DNA from: Eurosta solidaginis
Taxonomy: Eukaryota > Arthropoda > Insecta > Diptera > Tephritidae
Direction of reading: 5' to 3'
Length of the DNA: 64,000 nt
NCBI RefSeq assembly: GCF_040869045.1
Contig: NC_090321.1
Span: forward strand, 72,883,183 to 72,947,182
Shown here one piece after another: positions 11,440 to 21,939 of the stretch (its first letter is position 1; each line of letters begins with the position of its first letter). A program made the position numbers and the translations under genes. The notes beneath the pieces were generated by a model. It saw only the letters and a program-made list of their open reading frames with translations, searched no databases and was not told the DNA's origin.

Positions 11440-12935
11440 AATTAGCGTTATCCAACAGATGATGTTCTGTGTCACCCTGGTCCACATTTTGGTCGCGATC
11501 TGGAAAACGCCTTCACATATACAACTACCACCACTCCCTTTTAAAACTCTCATTAATACCTTTAATTTGATACCCATATCGTACAAACACATTCTAGAGT
11601 CACCCTGGTCCACCTTTATGGCGATATTTCACAACGGCGTCCACCTATAGAACTAAGGCCCACTCCCTTTTAAAATACTCATTAACACCATTCGTTTGAT
11701 GCCCATATTGTACAAACAAATTCTAGGGTTACCCCTGGTCCACCTTTGTGGCGATATCTCGAAACGGCGTCCACCTATGGAACTAAGGGTTACTCCCTTT
11801 TAAAATACTCATTAACACCTTTCATTTGATACCCATATCGTACAAACGCATTCTAGAGTCAACCCTGATCCACCTTTATGGCTATATCCCTAAATGGCGT
11901 CCACCTATAGAACTATGGCCCACTCCCTCATAAAATACTCTTTAACACCTTTCATTTGATACCCATATCGTACAAACGCATTCTAGAGTCACCCCTGGTC
12001 CACCTTTATGGCGATATCTCGAAAATGCGACCACCTATACAACAACCACCACTCCCTTTTAAAACCCTCATTAATACCTTTAATTTGATACCCATATCGT
12101 ACAAACACATTCTAGAGTCACCCCTGGTCCACCTTTATGGCGATATTTCGAAACGGCGTCCACCTATAGAACTAAGGCCCACTCCCTTTTAAAATACTCA
12201 TTAACACCAATCGTTTGATGCCCATATTGTACAAACAAATTCTAGGGTCACCCCTGGTCCACCTTTGTGGCGATATCTCGAAACGGCGTCGACCTATGGA
12301 ACTAAGGGTTACTCCCTTTTAAAATACTCATGAACACCTTTCTTTTGATACCCATATTGTACAAACAAATTCTAGGGTCACCCCTGGTCCACCTTTATGG
12401 CGATATCTCGAAACTGCGTCCACCTATGGAACTAAGGATAACTCCCTTTTAAAATACTCATTAACACCTTTCATTTGATACCCATATCGTACAAACGCAT
12501 TCTAGAGTCACTCTGGTCTACCTTTATGGCGATATCTCGAAAAGGCGACCACCTATACAACTACCACCTCTCCCTTTTAAAACCCTCATTAATACCTTTA
12601 ATTTGATACCCATATCGTACAAACAAATTCTAGGGTCACACCTGGTCCACCTTTATGGCGATATCTCGAAACGGCGTCCACCTGTGGAACTAAGGATAAC
12701 TCCCTTTTAAAATACTCATTAACACCTTTCATTTGATACCCATATCGTACAAACGCATTCTAGAGTCAACCTGATCCACCTTTATGGCTATATCCCTAAA
12801 TGGCGTCCACCTATAGAACTATGGCCCACTCCCTCATAAAATACCCTTTAATGCCTTTCATTTGATACACATGTCATACAAACACATTCCAGGGTCTCCC
12901 TCGGTTCATTTTCCTACATGGTTATTTTCCCTTAT
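11440..12935. repeat. Tandem array of about 130-bp units (11 or more)
   Basis: The block ACAAACRMATTCTAG recurs at 11583, 11712, 11842, 11972, 12101, 12231, 12361, 12491, 12619, 12749 and 12878, giving a period of 128 to 130. Each unit also has GGTCCACCTTTATGGCGATAT and CACTCCCTTTTAAAAY (in pieces). Neighbouring units differ in a higher-order pattern; for example CAACTACCACC variants recur every four or so units. Frames here are shadows of the repeat. Confidence 0.9.
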
Positions 12936-13000
12936 GTTGTCACCATAGCTCTCAACTGAGTATGTAATGTTCGGTTACACCCGAACTTAACCTTCCTTAC

Positions 13001-16000
13001 TTGTTACGGCTCTGAATTCTCGGAACAATTGCGGCTGCGTGCTTACCAATATGTAGATCCTGATCGAACGTCACACCCAAGATTTTGGGGTGTAGGACAG
13101 TCGGTAGCGTAGTGCCATCGACGTGGATTTTCAAAATGGTCGACATTTGGGACGTCCATGTTGTAAATAAGGTCGCGGAAGATTTAGTCGGTGATAATGC
13201 CAGGTTTCGGGAGGCGAAAAAACTGGAGAGATCAGGGAGGTAGCCGTTTATTTTATTGCATAGCGCATCGATCTTTGGGCCTGGGCCTGTGGCCATTATT
13301 GTGCAGTCATCGGCGTAGGAAACGATTGTGACTCCTTCCGGTGGTGAAGGTAGCTTAGATATGTAGAAATTAAACAAAAGTGGGGATAGGACACCACCCT
13401 GTGGCACCCCTTGTTTAATTCTCCTTGGTTTTGATGTTTCGTTTCTAAAATGCACCGATGCCTGCCGACCACACAGATAATTTGCGGCCCACCTTTTAAG
13501 ACATGGGGGAAGGGTAGACCCTTCCAGGTCTTGCAGTAACGAGCCATGGTTGACCGTATCAAAAGCTTTTGATAGGTCTAGCGTTACGAGTACTGTTCTA
13601 TGGTGGGGGTATTGATTTAAACCGCAATTTATCTGGTGCTAATGGCATTTAGCGCGATGGTAGTGCTATGGAGTTTTCTGAAACCATGCTGATGAGAGGC
13701 TAGCTGCAAATTTGCTTGGAAATAAGAGAGCAAATTGGCTTCAAGCGTCTTTGCTACCGGCGATAGGAGAGATATCGGACGATACGACTCACCTATGTTA
13801 GCTGGTTTCCCAGGCTTTAGTAGCGGGACCACCTTGGCCATTTTCCATTTCTCGGGTATGACAAAGGTGGAAAGAGACAGGTTGAACACATGCGCTAAAT
13901 ATTTGAAACCCTCTTTCCCTAGGCTTTTAAGCATCGGCATGGCTATGCCGTCTGGGCCCACTGCTTTGGATGGTTTAGCGCGACCAATGGCGTCCTCAAC
14001 CTCTTTAGCGGTGATGGTGATTGGTGACGCGCTGAATTTGTGTTTATGTGCGCGTCTATTGGCCTCCGTCTATCTTTGTCGACCGTAGGATGCATTATAT
14101 ATTGTCGGCAGAAAGCGCTCGCGCATTTTTTCGCATCCGACAGCACTTTTTCGCCAAAGACGATGGAAACTTTGTCTTTGTGCTTAGTCGGATTCGATAG
14201 GGACTTTACGGTGGACCAAAGTTTACCCACACCGGTAGAGAGGTTACAACCCCTTAGGTGCTCCTCCCATTTCGCCCGCTGGTGTTCGTCCACAAGCAAT
14301 CTTATGCGTTGGTTTATATCCGTTATTTGGGGGTCGCCTGGATCAAGCTGTCTTATAAGGTCACGTTCTCTCGCTAAGTTTGCGGCCTCCGCTGGGTAGT
14401 GGGGCCGGATTTCGGGAATTCTCCCGGCGGGAATGAAACGTGCCGAGACGGATTCAATGACCTTACGGAAGGCACGCTCCCCTTGACGGGCATCAGTCGG
14501 GATAGAGAGGGCAGCAAAGCGGTTGTCTGTAAAATATTTATATTCTTCCCACTTTCCTTTTTTGAAGTTTATGAAAGTGCGTTTTTCGGTGACGATGAAG
14601 TCGGCGGTACGCTCGAGCGAAATAAGTATGGGCAGGTGGTCGGATGCCAATGTTACCATCGGCTGCCAGTTGACGCAGTTTACGAGTTCTGCGCTCACGA
14701 TTGAGATATCTGGCGAACTGTGACAGCTTCCTACCATACGTGTGTGCAGAACGTCGTTTCTTCTATTTGATCCGCCAACATCTCACCCCTACTGTCCGCC
14801 CGCAAGTTTGAATGCCATAGATCGTGATGGGCATTGAAATCAAGCAAGGCAGGAGGGATGTAGATGTTGATGATTTCTAGGTTTGCATCGCCTGACCGGA
14901 CAGATAGGCCTTGACGTTCTAGGACGTTGTCCCTGCGGTCGATGCCAGGATCAAATATATAATATTGCACAGAGTGGTGTATGATAAACGCGAGGCCGCC
15001 TCCATTTCCGCTCTCGCGGTCTTTCCTGTGGACATTATACCCAGAGCAGGTCTGCAATGCAGATCTTGTTGTGAGTTTAGTCTCTTGAATCGCAGCAATG
15101 CGGATGTTGTGCCGCTTCATGAAATAGACTATCTCCGTAATCTTCCCAGTTAGTCCATTATAGTTTAACTGCAGAATTCTGAAGTGCATAAGGGGAGACG
15201 CCGTCACTCTGGGGGTAAGTGACGGGTGACTACGCCTGGGTTGTGGAAGGCCAGGACGCAATTGCTGTTGTGGCCCTGGGACTGGGCGTCCTTGAGCAAG
15301 CATTGGGGTACCCGGATGATTTGGGTTTGCGACCTGGCAACATGGCGCGATGAAACCCGTCGGGGGGTTGCCGTCGCGGAGACCAGAACATCTAGGAAAG
15401 TGGCACCACCCAAGGCAGGAGCTGCATTGGGCGGATGTCGCAAACCTATATATTCTGTGCTGGCAAACGGTGCAAACGGAGGTAGGGACTAAGAATCTGT
15501 TTCCGTAACCTACACTTTTGCTGCCGGAAAAAAGGGGGAAAAGACGGGGGCAGGGGCTGATGCTCAGCATTGCTACCGACTCTACTACGAAGGTAGTAGT
15601 TATGAGTGGTAGCAGCTGTTTGAGTTGTTGGCGCCGTGGGGCGCGAGCAGCAGCGTGTTCTTGTTGTGGCTTGCTGAGCAGCGGGGCTGCTGGAAGGTAG
15701 TCAGGGGGGCGCTTAGGCGTAGACTACGGGACGTCCTTGGGCGGGAACAGCAAGGAGCCACAAAAGATTTATAAAAGTTACGTGGACGTCGGGTTTTGGG
15801 ATCAAGCCCAGAACAACCTGTCCGATGCAACCATCCCTTGCACGAGACACACTGAACAGAGTATGACTGTCCTAAAAAGATTCTTTTCCGGCAGATGCAG
15901 CAAAACCATTTCTTAGGACCGGGGCAGGAGACGGACCCGGATTGGATTCGATGCCTTCCCGGAGTAAGAGAATATGGAGCAGTCCTGCTGCAAGGAGCTG

Positions 16001-16112
16001 CTGGGAGGATGACAATTTGTGGGAGGGACGCAACAAATTAAATGGGGTCACACTGAAATGACAGTGCTAGGTCGAGAAAAATCCCGAGTCGCTCCGGTGC
16101 ATAGAACCGACT
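13001..16112 (-). pseudogene. LINE D coding region: PHD-like fingers, endonuclease, RT palm
   Basis: In minus-strand order: 2A-like GIESNPGP (about 15955-15930); first finger with frameshift; second finger CTVC...CSSC-LGWC-H (about 15480-15400); endonuclease with IQETKL, GNGGGLAFIIHHS and SSPDISIVS; the SDHLPI block; linker; RT with GPDGIAMPMLK, DLSKAF, PQGGVLSPLLFNFY and SYADD (about 13315-13290). In this copy the GDINVHH loop is shortened to DFNAHH after a deletion. Frameshifts and stops show it is dead, but nearly every family domain is recognisable. Confidence 0.8.
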
Positions 16113-16118
16113 GCTCCT

Positions 16119-16322
16119 CATGGAACTTGGAGGGTGGGGAGGGAGGGAATGGCCTGAAGGTTTAATGTGGCCACATAAATCGTTCCCGAGATGGTCGGGC
16201 TAGCACCTTAATGGTGCTGTGGTACCGGAGCGTACCGGATCTGTATCCGGCAAAGGACCATCACATCGATAACATTCCCAAAGCCTTCGGGGAGCAACCT
16301 TATCGCTACAACAACAACAACA
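16119..16322 (+). mobile_element. SINE-like element P, right half with CAA tail
   Basis: Continues from 8540 after LINE D and its duplicated GCTCCT. It ends in GGGGAGCAACC, then TATCGCTACAACAACAAC and more CAA. The LINE tails end in GGGGCGAAACATTGCTACAACAAC (in pieces), so the last 25 or so bases are alike. It has no ORF. A tail shared with a partner LINE is the usual sign of a SINE moved by that LINE. Confidence 0.65.
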
Positions 16323-16335
16323 ACATACAAAACAC

Positions 16336-16560
16336 ATGTCCTGCTTGTAATGTGTCCCCACATGACACCAACCATCTCTTTAACTGTATTGTGGAACCAA
16401 CGCCTCTAACACCCGTCTTATTATGGTTGTTGTTGTTGTTATGGTCCACCCCTGTTAAAACTGCAAGTTTCCTTGGACTCCCGTTAGAGGATATTGATGA
16501 TAATTTGTGATCGGTCACACCTATTGGATGGGGCGAAGCACTGCTACTACAACAACATCC
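16336..16560 (+). mobile_element. LINE A 3' end fragment
   Basis: Starts inside the Cys-His region (TGTCCTGCTTGTAATGTG codes CPACNV) and runs to the end of the ORF and a GGGGCGAAGCACTGCTACTAC tail. An extra GTTGTTGTTGTT run sits at 16426. It is the part missing from LINE A at 4862, in the same orientation. Confidence 0.7.
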
Positions 16561-17252
16561 TGTTGATGGATAAAATATTTCACTTGTTTTATCCACAATG
16601 CTACCTTCTCACGCTTAGCGGGTAAACGACCATTGTAAAGGTTTGCGAGTAGGATCAAAGAGGATAAATTATGATAAGAGACGTCACTCGCAGCCATTTG
16701 CTCGATGTTTTCTAAGAGGTAGTCGCTGGTTTTTTTTTTTTTTTTTTGGCGAGATGTGCATAAAATGTCTTCTATACATTTTCGTGGGGTGTTTGTGTTA
16801 ATTTTTCCGACTGTATTTCATTAATTCTCTGTCCAAAAATCACACTTGCACAAGGCGCCTCTTTTGTTGTACTATGTAAGCGACTTCGCCAAGTAGCTTT
16901 TTCACTTGTCCCCATCCCGTGTTGGGCAACTCTAGGCATCAAATCAGGATGCTAATAAAGAATTTTTTCCCTTTCCTGTCGCACAAAGGCAGGATGAGAT
17001 TGCATAGTAGAAAATATGTTTATAACAGTAAACTTTATTTCTGTATATCTTATATATCAAAAGTTAATTCTTAACATAGTATATAATATATATTATGTTA
17101 TATATTTCCTTATACCCAACTTACATAATAATTATGTACTTATACTATTTATGAGAATTTCCCAAAATTAAATGCGAGTAATAATCCGGTTGCCAGTTCT
17201 TGTTTCAATTGCTTAGCCATTGATATTCCAACATAAAAATTGCAGTCAAGTT
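16561..17252. repeat. O-fut1 3' flank with one copy of a dispersed repeat (about 16685-16860)
   Basis: The segment with CAGCCATTTGCTCGATG, a long T run, GGCGAGATGTGCATAAAATG and CCGACTGTATTTC matches 38040-38190 closely. The rest up to 17252 is AT-rich. TTTATT at 17034-17039 reads AATAAA on the minus strand, about 215 bases past the O-fut1 stop, and is a plausible poly(A) signal. Confidence 0.6.
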
Positions 17253-18513
17253 TTACAATTCCTCATGGGCTCTTATATGTTGACGTTCCTTTTCCTTAGG
17301 ATATGCCCAAAAATATGATGGTAATCCCTTAACATCACGCTCTCTCTTCACAAACGCACTAAATGAAGAAATGCAATTACCAATGAAATTATTTGACATG
17401 CCCAATATAGCCAAATCTAGATGTGGATCATCGTTACTCAATTTGTGTACGGTAACATTCATGCGTGACAATGCATTATTCAATTCTGATAGCATGTGAT
17501 TTGCATCTGCTGCTACGAAAACAGAACGTATTTCATTTTTCGGACTACTTTGTTTAACGCTTTTAATTAAACGTTTAATTTGTCTTACAATGAACTCTTT
17601 AGATGGCAAGCAAAGTTCAAAATATAACGAACCACGTTCATTATTATATCCCAGACACTGCGGTGAAGCGAAAAGTTGTTGACTATCACGTACATGTTCA
17701 CATGCTCGAACCCAATCGATGCCATTGCGCAAATGAATGCCAATAAATGCACCGCGTGGTAATTTTGTTTTAATAAAATCGCGCATATTTTCTTCATATT
17801 TGTTGGACCAACGCAAATAACGTTGTAACTCTCGATTTTCCGCTTGTACAGGAAAGCTAGCTGGAGCACCAGTAAACGCTAGAACGGGCCATTCGATAGC
17901 AGGAAATTGTTGTTGCCATTTTTTAGCCATATCTCTGTGGTGTACGTCAAAATTAAGTGGACTATAGAATATGGAACTTACAAAACTAATATTATATGTA
18001 TCCCAAAATGGCCCAAATGGATTACCATCCTTTGCATGGCAATCTGGTTTGCTATTTCGGTTGGGGTCTAAACTTTTACGTTCCATATAACAAAAAGATA
18101 TACGCTTATCTATGGGCCAAATTGCGGGTGCTAATTGTTGTATGAAATCTGACATAAGTATGACACGATGATAATCCTGCAGAGCATCTACTTGAAAATA
18201 TGTATCGAAAGGTACTTGCGTCGAGCGTATTTCACCTTTCCGGTATTCTACCCATGGTGGTAGGATCAATGTCCGGTTTATGGCTTTCGCGAAGGCCAAA
18301 GCGCCCAGAAAATGATCTGCTTGGTTGCCAAATCTCCCTAGTTGTGGTTAAATGTTAGAAACTGTGTTAGAAAAACGCAAATAAGTTTTGAACAGCTAAA
18401 TTTAACCTACCCATGCATGGACAGTATGACAAATAGCCATTAACATCTATTTCTTTGGCATTATTGCTTGTAATTAATAAGCCAAGGAAAATAAATTTGA
18501 AAAATAAGTGCAT
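17253..18513 (-). CDS. O-fut1: GDP-fucose protein O-fucosyltransferase 1
   Basis: Adds O-fucose to Ser/Thr in EGF repeats of Notch and similar proteins in the ER; in flies it also acts as a Notch chaperone. Minus-strand join is 18513-18411 and 18337-17253 (intron 73 bases, GT-AG, phase 1), giving 395 residues, near the family length. Residues 1-19 look like a signal peptide. The family motif [18 protein letters not shown] lies across the splice at residues 29-46. [10 protein letters not shown] around 235-244 holds the His/Arg of the GDP-fucose site. Potential N-glycosylation sites include NRT near 55 and NIS near 150. The last four residues are HEEL, a KDEL-like ER-retention signal. The start at 18513 is chosen because it gives the signal peptide; an in-frame ATG at 18567 would add 18 residues in front. 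The frame is intact, so this looks like a working gene. Confidence 0.95.
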
Positions 18514-19656
18514 TATGCCGGCTTCTTTGCGATTGTTTGCGATCAATAAAAGGAAGTGTGCAAACAAAACAGAATAAACAAATTTTATATAAGTGTGGTT
18601 AAAGGAGGTGGGAGGTAGAACAAAACAAGAAGAGTAGCATAGATGAATGGATTTGCAACTCTTTGTTTCGAGAGAGCGCTGTCAAAATGCACATTTTTTA
18701 TAACATTTATCAATGATGCCACTCCAAACAAAATTGAATAGATCTGAAAATGGGGATTTTTGACATACATTTCGGCGATTATAGTTTCAATCATTTAATA
18801 ATATGATAGTCGTAAAATATTTATTTCCTTAAAGTTATTTCACAATTATACGACTAGTTAGAGTTAAATATAAACAAATCTAAGTAAAATTTACATTTCG
18901 ATTAAATTAATTAGTCAAATATTGTAACGCATTTAACTCGCAGTGAAAACCATCTATTCTTTTGAAATTTCAGTAAATCGGACCTATGATATAATAGTTA
19001 ACATTATTTGATGGATAGGGCTTATCCTGCATGTCTGGCGTTCCAGGTTCTGTGATCAAAATGGACTGGTTGCATCGGGAGTTCATATTTACAAAACCTA
19101 TTTTTAGTGATAACTTTTGAATGGGAAATAATATTTACCCTCCGCCTTCGAATTAATAATACTTACACCAAAACAAGTATTTTTATCCTTTTTCCCATAA
19201 TTTTTGAACGCTATTCTACAGTTGTAGGTCAAACTAAAGTTTACCAAAATTTATGGCACGTTTTTCGTTTTGGCTGGCACATTTTTTGTTCTGGCACCCG
19301 CTTCAGCTGGCGCGAGGGATTTATCTGTGATTGTTGCCAGCAACAACTAGAAGATAAATCCCTCGTGAGAGCGAAAATATGAGAGCGTAAGCAAAAGATT
19401 CGTATCAATCTAATCTATGAAGAGTAGGCGCGTTCAGCGAAAATAGCTCTTGATAATCGTTCAATGATTTTCTGAACGTACCGTTGAATATTTTTGGTCC
19501 ACTCAACGGTTGGGTGGCACAAGTGCTTAATACTTACAGTTGAAAAAAAAGGGTACAATTTTTACTTTATAGTGAACATGGCTGAACTAATGTCAAAATC
19601 GTACTGCGCTGGAAGTTGTTGTATCAAATCAAATAAAAAGTATAACTAAGCAACTT
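18514..19656. other. O-fut1 upstream region, no gene seen
   Basis: AT-rich and without a supported ORF. A perfect 14-base inverted repeat (CGAGGGATTTATCT at about 19313 and its complement near 19353) forms a small hairpin. A segment near 19588-19635 (TCGTACTGCGCTGGAAGTTG) recurs inverted near 21690. Confidence 0.5.
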
Positions 19657-19659
19657 AAT

Positions 19660-19793
19660 GGCGCATAGTCATAGTCAAGATAAAATAGATTTTAAATTTA
19701 GTTGCAGCTTTTTGACATAATTTTCTATGAGCTATCTGTCACAAAAGCTGCAACTAAATTTAAAACCTATTTTAATTTGAATATGACTGCGCC
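19660..19793. mobile_element. 134-bp palindromic MITE, copy 1
   Basis: Almost the whole element is one hairpin: GGCGCATAGTCATAGTC at the left pairs with its near complement at the right, and the arms continue through TTTAAATTTAGTTGCAGC. AAT flanks both sides (19657-19659 and 19794-19796). The second copy is at 31574-31709. Confidence 0.8.
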
Positions 19794-19796
19794 AAT

Positions 19797-21610
19797 TTAT
19801 TTTAATCGGGCGATTTTGTATTCCAAATTTTCTGTTTTTTTATGAAATAAACTTAATTTTGTTTAACAAAATCGCGCGATGTTTTACTCCAAATTTTGTT
19901 TTTCCGTGATATAAATATAAGGAGTTGAATGAAAAATGTCAGTTTTCCTTTTTCATTTTATTTATTGTTTTGAATACGTTATGACTAAGAGACTTATTTT
20001 TTGTGGAACATGTTTGTAATTTTTTGCGTTTTCTTAATTTTTATGAAATTTTCACCATTTTTAAGTTAAGGTACCATTAATCGATCACATTGGAGATGGT
20101 TATGGATATGGGTATGGTTACGACTATGGCGTTAAGCTACACCCTGCAAAAATTGTTGGATTACGTGTTCCATTTGCTTCATGTTGGAGTACTCTAACAA
20201 TACTCCTTTGCAACGCGTTTGCGGACCACCATCAGCCGATCGTTGCTCGTTTTTTAACGACCGTGATCACCATAGTGTACAAGTACAAGTGTGTTGACTT
20301 CTTTCTGACAGGCACTCGCTTAAGTAAGCATAACGGGAAAATCTGGGTTGCCATTGTTGTTTCGGTTGAAAACGGTCAATTAGGGTTATGTGCAGAGACG
20401 TAAAAGATTGAAACAGGGTTTATGTAGTTACAAAAGTGTTGCTCCTGTTCCACAGCATTATAATTTTATATCATGGAGAAGTGTTCAGTTCAGAGATATT
20501 GTTTTTCATTAAAAGTTTAATTTATTACGGAGGGTTACTCCTTTAAGTGTAAAAAGCAGAGAAAACGTAGAGTTTTTCAAATTATTGTGAAAAACTTTTT
20601 AATTTGAATTTCTGTACCCAAGCTCACTATATTTGTGTAACACAAGAATCTGGAGACCAATTCTTTAACTATGAAAAACTGAAAAATATACAATTATTGA
20701 AAACACATTTGCACACACAATTTACACTTTGAATTTAGTTGTGTTTTTATGCACAAGATTTTGAAACTAAAAACAAAATTTTCATTCGTCAGAAAAAATA
20801 AAGAAAAAACGGACTAATGTAAAAAAACCCTATCGAAATACAAACTGGCTTGTTTGTTTTTAATGAACTACGTTGTATTTTTCTTGTATTTCGTTAGTTT
20901 TTTTAAATACAGTTCACACACTTACACCAGTACTGAAACCTTATTGGCTCCCTCGACAAAAAATATAAGACAAAATACAAGAAAAATACATAGAAAATAA
21001 AGTAGTGTCATATAGGAGTTTGATTTGCTTACACTTACAGCACCATTTTATTTGCAGGAGACGTTCACAGCTACAAAAATTAAGGCGGATTTACACAAAC
21101 GCTTTGGTTGTGTTGCATTCATTAATTCATCTGTCGGGCGAAGTATTGAAAAATTTACATAAATGCTTTGGTTGCGTGCCTAAGCTTTGACAACGCCGTA
21201 CGAAAAACAATGAAACGCCGTATGTTATCTTTGCTTTGATGCGACCAAAGCGTTTATATAATTTTGCCCTTATGCATTTGTGTAAATAGCCTTAGAATTG
21301 AAATTTTTCCATGGTACACGTGTGGCGCTTTATATTTTGACTCTAATTTAAAAAAAGTTTGCTTTCCGTATGTTTGCGCATTGTTGCAGGCTATAAATCT
21401 TCTAGTATTCTTATTTCCGCGGAAATATATGCAACTATTTCATCTGTGAATACTACAAAGTTTTATTAAACTATCAAATGCAACTCAGCTTGATGTACTC
21501 TTACGTACCAAAAATGCAACTCTAGACCTGAGATTTGCATCAGGTGAGCGAGGCTGTTTGTAGTTTTGACGTTTATCGCTCAGTTGACACACTTGCATAG
21601 GTACACTATG
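19797..21610. other. Gene-free region with MITE scraps
   Basis: No gene supported. Near 20150 a CCCTGCAAAAATTGTTGGA end plus GCCGATCGTTGCTCG suggests an old relative of the nested family at 21940-23245. The rest is AT-rich. Confidence 0.5.
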
Positions 21611-21819
21611 GTGATCACCATGGCGGAACGATACAAGGTGGCAGCATGTGACAGCTGATTATAAACTTTTTTTATTTGATTTGATACATCAACTTCCGGC
21701 GCAGTACGATTTTGACATTTGCCATGGAATTTACAACAACAAAGTACATGGAATTTTTATTTATGTTTGTAGGTATGTCACCATGCTGCCACCTTGTATC
21801 GTTCCGCCATGGTGATCAC
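21611..21819. mobile_element. 209-bp element with perfect 38-bp terminal inverted repeats
   Basis: 21611-21648 (GTGATCACCATGGCGGAACG onward) is the exact reverse complement of 21782-21819. The interior is AT-rich with no ORF. No clear target duplication is visible. Typical of a non-autonomous DNA transposon. Confidence 0.75.
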
Positions 21820-21939
21820 GACACGATGACGATCGAACAGAGTTGCCAAAAGTAAAATATTGCATACAAATAACTGATAATAAAATTTTGCTATGGCAAC
21901 TCTGATAAAATGCAACCGCGCACTAGTTTTATGCACACA

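Larger units (their letters stand above)
9389..13000. mobile_element. 3.6-kb tandem-repeat-rich element inserted in LINE D
   Basis: The LINE D reading frame stops at 9388 and resumes at 13001. TTGTTA flanks both sides (9383-9388 and 13001-13006), as expected for a 6-bp target-site duplication. Both ends carry a related inverted block (TACTCACTTGAG near the left end, ATACTCAGTTGAG read inward from the right end). No protein is encoded. The interior has two tandem arrays, listed separately. The superfamily is unknown; the end sequence AACCTTCCTTAC and the CCGTCCGTCC run are ones I recall from other fly repeats. Confidence 0.7.
8541..16112 (-). mobile_element. LINE D: full-length LINE copy, interrupted and decayed
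   Basis: Read on the minus strand it runs from AGTCGGTTCTATGCACC (16112) to a GCTACAACAACAAC tail (8541). The flanks GCTCCT at 8535-8540 and 16113-16118 match, a 6-bp target-site duplication. Without the 3.6-kb insertion the element is about 3.96 kb. It keeps parts LINE B lost, such as SDHLPI of the endonuclease and the linker, so it is the best template for the family. Frames are broken at several places: 14737/14731, around 13950, 13560 and 13455. The N-terminal motif here is GIESNPGP, closer to a canonical 2A site than in LINE B. Confidence 0.85.

Noticed and set aside
11440..12935. CRISPR-like array
   Set aside because: The 130-bp units are contiguous repeats without unique spacers, in a eukaryotic transposon.
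9389..13000. Helitron
   Set aside because: It has a target-site duplication and no TC...CTRR ends with terminal hairpin.
18514..18567. Upstream start for O-fut1 at 18567
   Set aside because: It would place 18 polar and mixed residues before the signal peptide; the start at 18513 gives a normal signal sequence.
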